A stretch of 60,043 nt of DNA from a virus. The notes under the pieces were generated by a model that saw nothing but the letters and a program-made list of their open reading frames with translations, had not been told where the DNA came from and did not search any database. The translations under genes and the position numbers were made by a program. Position 1 is the first letter of the stretch, and every line of letters begins with the position of its first letter. Shown here one piece after another: positions 57,399 through 60,043 of this stretch. The stretch lies in IMG/VR virus record IMGVR_UViG_3300018035_000100, positions 1 through 60,043 of that record; one strand, written 5' to 3'.

Positions 57399-58744
57399 TG
57401 TTCCTCTCGTATTATTTTTCCTGCTTTCATATTTATTAATGGTTTGATTCTATTTAAAATCACTGCTGTTGGTTTAAGTGCCTCTTCAATGATTCGTGAG
57501 TCTTTATATGCACTAGGAGATTCATCTAAAGTATCCGTTGCAATAGTTGTAGAATAAATCCCGGTCATTTGCCTTTTGTATGTATTAACATCAAGTGTTT
57601 TTTTGGCTTTTGCTCTAGACATATTCCTACCAGCTCCATGCGGGGCACTATAATTCCATTCCGGGTTAGATAGACCCTCACATATTAATATCCCATCTCT
57701 CATATTATAAGGTATCAACATTCGTTCCCCAATATAAGATCTGATTGCCCCCTTACGGATTATAAAATCTCTGAAATCGATATAGTTGTGTGTTGTTGAA
57801 ATAGAATCTTTAATTTCTGTTTCGGGATAATCAGATTTAATTATTTCAACAATTTTTTTAATAATTAAATTACGATTGGTTTCTGCATAATGTTGAGCAA
57901 AAATCATATCATATAAATACCCAATTGCTTGGTCACCTTCAAGCCATCGAAGCTCATCTGAACAGGGATAAGTCGGAACCGGGTCTGGGGACGCTTTATA
58001 AGCTTTGATTTGCTCATAAAGTTCTTTACCAGTATACCGGGATTTTAAATCAGCTATAGCTTCTTGGCGATCAGCTTTTGATCGTTTAGTAAAATTTTTA
58101 ATAGCTGTGCCTTGCCAATAACCACAAATAGCTTTACCAAGATTACGGGATCCAGTATGATCGGTAATCCAAATATTTTTATTCAAATCTTTTCCAATTT
58201 CAATAAAATGATTTGATCCTCCATTTGACATTAAGCTATTTAAAACTCTTTTTGGATCACACCCTATTAAATGGCATTTATCAAGGAGCCATTTAATATC
58301 ATAATAAGGGGGTGGAGGAACCGCAATAGAAAATCGATTTTGATAAGCTACAGCGAAGGACTGGGCCCGGGCCCGGGCCTCTTTCCAGTCATATTCCCGT
58401 TCCACATTTATAACTGATCGATCATTAATATCGAACCCGAATGGAATATGTTGTCGTATACGTTGCTCAATTCTTGCCAAGTCCAAATTTTCTAAACGTC
58501 CAAGATTAGTTGACAAAAGCCCACACCCTATGTCAACCGAAACGGTGTTTGGGACTATATACGGACCTATAGGCATCGTAAAACCGATCGGTGACGAAGT
58601 CCCTTGATGTATATCAGGCATCATCACCACAGAATTCGTAAACCCTTTATGATTAATGAGTTCCGTAACCTGTCCTATTGCAGACGGTTCAACATCATCG
58701 ATCATTATTTTTGCAGACGTATATTTTCCAAATAATTCAATCAT
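57395..58744 (-). CDS. rtcB: RtcB-type RNA ligase
   Basis: A 449-aa protein with GAAAGGAC upstream. MPDIHQG, SVDIGCG with C74, GGSNHFIEIG with H179, TGSRNLGKAI and APHGAGRNMSR are the metal-binding and guanylylation-site motifs of RtcB. It joins RNA 2',3'-cyclic phosphate or 3'-phosphate ends to 5'-OH ends with GTP and Mn2+, and repairs tRNAs cut by host anticodon nucleases. tRNA genes and a HAD phosphatase lie just upstream in the same direction. APHGAG replaces the more usual SCHGAG. A GC-rich cluster encodes EARARAQ at 122-128. Confidence 0.92.
   Translation of the reverse strand: MIELFGKYTSAKIMIDDVEPSAIGQVTELINHKGFTNSVVMMPDIHQGTSSPIGFTMPIGPYIVPNTVSVDIGCGLLSTNLGRLENLDLARIEQRIRQHIPFGFDINDRSVINVEREYDWKEARARAQSFAVAYQNRFSIAVPPPPYYDIKWLLDKCHLIGCDPKRVLNSLMSNGGSNHFIEIGKDLNKNIWITDHTGSRNLGKAICGYWQGTAIKNFTKRSKADRQEAIADLKSRYTGKELYEQIKAYKASPDPVPTYPCSDELRWLEGDQAIGYLYDMIFAQHYAETNRNLIIKKIVEIIKSDYPETEIKDSISTTHNYIDFRDFIIRKGAIRSYIGERMLIPYNMRDGILICEGLSNPEWNYSAPHGAGRNMSRAKAKKTLDVNTYKRQMTGIYSTTIATDTLDESPSAYKDSRIIEEALKPTAVILNRIKPLINMKAGKIIREEH
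58359..58383. repeat. GC-rich palindromic cluster G (in frame)
   Basis: Twenty-five bases with two overlapping GGGCCCGGGCCC-type palindromes. On the minus strand it encodes EARARAQS in RtcB, using GAG GCC CGG codons that are rare in this genome. Confidence 0.7.
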
Positions 58745-58838
58745 ATAGTCCTTTCAATTTGGCTATTCAATGGGTATTGTTACATACTCCAAAGATTTAC
58801 AAAGCTTTCCTTCCTCTTGCCAAAATGTCAGATAGTTC

Positions 58839-59057
58839 TTACATCAGTTTCATGTTCCCTATACGCATGTTTCCCAAGTGCATGTTTGACAAGGAACTAA
58901 TAACTCCAAACGCGCTCAACAGCCACAGTATCACCAGGACGACCACCACAACATTCAAGATAGTCTTGATTTTCCCGTCCATGGGAATGTACTTGTTGAT
59001 GAGCCACAGCACGACGCCGACGATAATGAGAATGAAAAGAATAGAGATTATTGTCAT
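58839..59057 (-). CDS. Small membrane protein, Thivi_2564-like
   Basis: A 72-aa protein with AAAGGG before the start. IISILFILIIVGVVLWLINKYIPMDGKIKTILNVVVVVLVILWLLSAFGV matches a widespread two-helix bacterial family (Thivi_2564 type: VGV.LWLINkYIPM...IK.ILN.VVvI.VvlWLL..FG). In bacteria its role is unknown. More conserved with cellular proteins than most genes here, so perhaps recently acquired. A TGGTATAAT extended -10 box lies at 59103-59111 (- strand). Confidence 0.75.
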   Translation of the reverse strand: MTIISILFILIIVGVVLWLINKYIPMDGKIKTILNVVVVVLVILWLLSAFGVISSLSNMHLGNMRIGNMKLM

Positions 59058-59132
59058 GATTTTTACCCTTTCTTTGTAAATGATGAACTATCACGATTTA
59101 TTATTATACCACGCAATAGTCATGCCATAGCT

Positions 59133-59465
59133 TTAAATTCGACCTGTATTTGTTTCAACAGAAATCGCCCTATCGTCCCATAGTTCTATCATACCATAAT
59201 CTTTTTCATTCGTAATCTCCAAAAGTGGAAGACCGTGCTTCTTGAGCCAACAATGAATAAGGACTTTTTGTTCTTTACGAGTTCCTTTTATCAACTTTTT
59301 CGCAGCTCGAGCCGTAAATATTTTTACGGTTGTTCCTTCCTGAAGCCATTTTTTAATTCTTTCTACCATTGACGGAATAGGGTCTCCTATATGATTTGGA
59401 TCATTTGGATCATAATTATAAACTGCAAGAGTTCCGTCTAAATCCACTCCTATCCAAGGTTTCAT
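59133..59465 (-). CDS. HAD-superfamily phosphatase
   Basis: A 110-aa protein. GVDLDGTLA (8-16) holds the catalytic DxD, VKIFTARAAKK gives motif II (T/R), and ELWDDRAISVETNTG the motif IV acid pair. There is no large cap domain. This minimal form is common in phages. With RtcB nearby it might process RNA ends or nucleotides, but the substrate cannot be read from sequence. Confidence 0.8.
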   Translation of the reverse strand: MKPWIGVDLDGTLAVYNYDPNDPNHIGDPIPSMVERIKKWLQEGTTVKIFTARAAKKLIKGTRKEQKVLIHCWLKKHGLPLLEITNEKDYGMIELWDDRAISVETNTGRI

Positions 59466-59499
59466 TTTATATTTTCTTTCTCAAATTTATTTTCCTTTA

Positions 59500-59769
59500 T
59501 TATCTATGGTTTATTGCTCTTACTAGTGCAAGGGTGTCTTCTGGACTCGGATTAATTACTTCCGACTGTAATTTTAAAAGAGAATTGCAACAGGGACAAT
59601 TAATTTGATAAAGTTTTCCTGTTCCAGCAGGACCTAAAAGTGTGGCTGGGGTACATCCTTCCCACATTGCAAATTCATGCTTAAGAGGTTCGAAAGGGAT
59701 TTGAGGATTTTTTTGTTGAGTATTCTCTTGATCTCCTTTATAAAAATGTTTTCTTCGTTTTTTGCTCAT
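59500..59769 (-). CDS. Small zinc-binding-like protein (89 aa)
   Basis: MSKKRRKHFYKGDQENTQQ..., then PATLLGPAGTGKLYQINCPCCNSLLKLQSEV. A CPCC pair and one earlier Cys could bind metal, but there are too few for a classical ribbon. Basic N-terminus. No family recognised. First protein gene after the tRNAs. Confidence 0.5.
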   Translation of the reverse strand: MSKKRRKHFYKGDQENTQQKNPQIPFEPLKHEFAMWEGCTPATLLGPAGTGKLYQINCPCCNSLLKLQSEVINPSPEDTLALVRAINHR

Positions 59770-59801
59770 AAGATTCCACCCTAATTCTAATAACCGTTAA
59801 A

Positions 59802-59859
59802 CGAATCCTCAACCTGTTGTTTTTGAAACAACCGCTTCTACCAATTGGGCTACGTGCAC
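59802..59859 (-). tRNA. Truncated tRNA-like gene with CAA anticodon (Leu), ends in T-loop
   Basis: The 5' acceptor strand GTGCACG, TA, D-arm (GCCCAATTGGTAGAAGC), anticodon arm GTTGT-TTCAAAA-ACAAC (anticodon CAA), short variable loop and T-arm start GAGGATTCG are intact. The sequence then leaves the tRNA pattern: the expected AATCCTC and CGTGCAC are absent. So it is a pseudo-tRNA or a partial copy. It lies 3 nt from the tRNA at 59863. Confidence 0.5.
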
Positions 59860-59862
59860 TTA

Positions 59863-59936
59863 TAAGCGCGATGGGATTCGAACCCATGGATGTCAGATCT
59901 TAAATCTGATGTGTCTACCAATTGCACCACGCGCCT
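59863..59936 (-). tRNA. tRNA-Leu(UAA)-like with short variable loop
   Basis: The acceptor AGGCGCG pairs with CGCGCTT (one G-U). The D-arm GTGCAATTGGTAGACAC resembles bacterial tRNA-Leu. The anticodon arm is TCAGA-TTTAAGA-TCTGA with anticodon TAA. The variable loop has 5 nt (CATCC), T-arm ATGGG-TTCGAAT-CCCAT, discriminator A. Bacterial tRNA-Leu normally has a long variable arm; this one has none. Confidence 0.85.
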
Positions 59937-59950
59937 GTTTACGAAAGTGA

Positions 59951-59990
59951 GCGGGAAAGCCCACGACTTCAGCCGTGTGGATGAGAGCGA
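59951..59990 (+). repeat. Second IS200/IS605-like hairpin
   Basis: GCGGGAAAGC, then CCCACGACTTCAGCCGTGTGG and ATGAGAGCGA. It shares CCCACGRCTTNAGCCGTGKGG with the palindrome at 39397-39416 and has the look of a TnpB-associated right end. No transposase gene lies next to it within the window. Confidence 0.45.
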
Positions 59991-60043
59991 ACATGTATAA
60001 TAGTCTTTTAATAAAACGATTGTAATATATAAAAGACCAGAAA

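Overview
The window is a contiguous piece of a large, AT-rich, double-stranded DNA phage genome, most likely a jumbo tailed phage with a contractile (myovirus-type) tail. The evidence is dense packing with 1-20 nt overlaps, a T4-lysozyme-like baseplate protein next to gp25-like and gpJ-like baseplate proteins, very large virion proteins, a phage-style replication set (SNF2 helicase, helicase-loader-like protein, DnaB-like helicase, primase zinc finger, family A polymerase), a compact sigma-like factor, ThyX, homing endonucleases and tRNA genes. Stop usage fits genetic code 11. Nothing in the sequence fixes the host.

Layout. (1) 1-12434, + strand: tail/baseplate genes, ending in a 1324-aa virion protein with a seven-repeat propeller. 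(2) 12424-18200, - strand: a small paralogous-family protein, a full DnaJ and a 1426-aa virion-type protein. (3) 18371-23875, + strand: more virion genes, including a second large protein that is a paralogue of the 1324-aa one. (4) 23959-39091, + strand: replication genes interleaved with a surface-chemistry island of glycosyltransferases, SAM methyltransferases and two radical SAM enzymes. (5) 39114-49715: promoters, a probable structured RNA, a broken gene carrying an IS200/IS605-like hairpin, a sigma-like factor, an MqsA-like regulator, a DUF2997 / DUF1257 (Ycf35) / Ycf46 AAA+ triad, an HPr-like protein, a VWA protein, small membrane proteins and ThyX. (6) 49708-53246: UvrD/Rep helicase split by an intein, and small proteins. 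(7) 53233-60043, mostly - strand: deaminase, lytic transglycosylase, thioredoxin between two homing endonucleases, RtcB, HAD phosphatase and tRNA genes.

How the genes work together. The baseplate and tail proteins with the lysozyme and the transglycosylase serve adsorption, envelope penetration and probably release. The helicases, primase zinc finger, polymerase, ThyX and deaminase serve DNA replication and nucleotide supply. RtcB, the HAD phosphatase and the tRNAs look like a tRNA repair/supply unit. DnaJ, thioredoxin, the Ycf46-type AAA+ protein and the VWA protein look like a protein-quality or remodelling set. Seven promoters of one type (TTKACT/TTTANT-like -35, exactly 17 nt, TATAAT/TATATT) can be read directly, and two of them put +1 on the A of the start codon.

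The least explained features are: a dispersed family of small proteins ending in a motif like DLILYSHW..K...FF.LLE (five full copies and one 40-aa miniature); GC-rich palindromic clusters (about 80-90 % GC) set in frame inside unrelated genes of an AT-rich genome; two leaderless-type promoters; a three-way-junction RNA with its own promoter and U-run; and Leu-anticodon tRNAs with short variable loops, one cut off in its T-loop.
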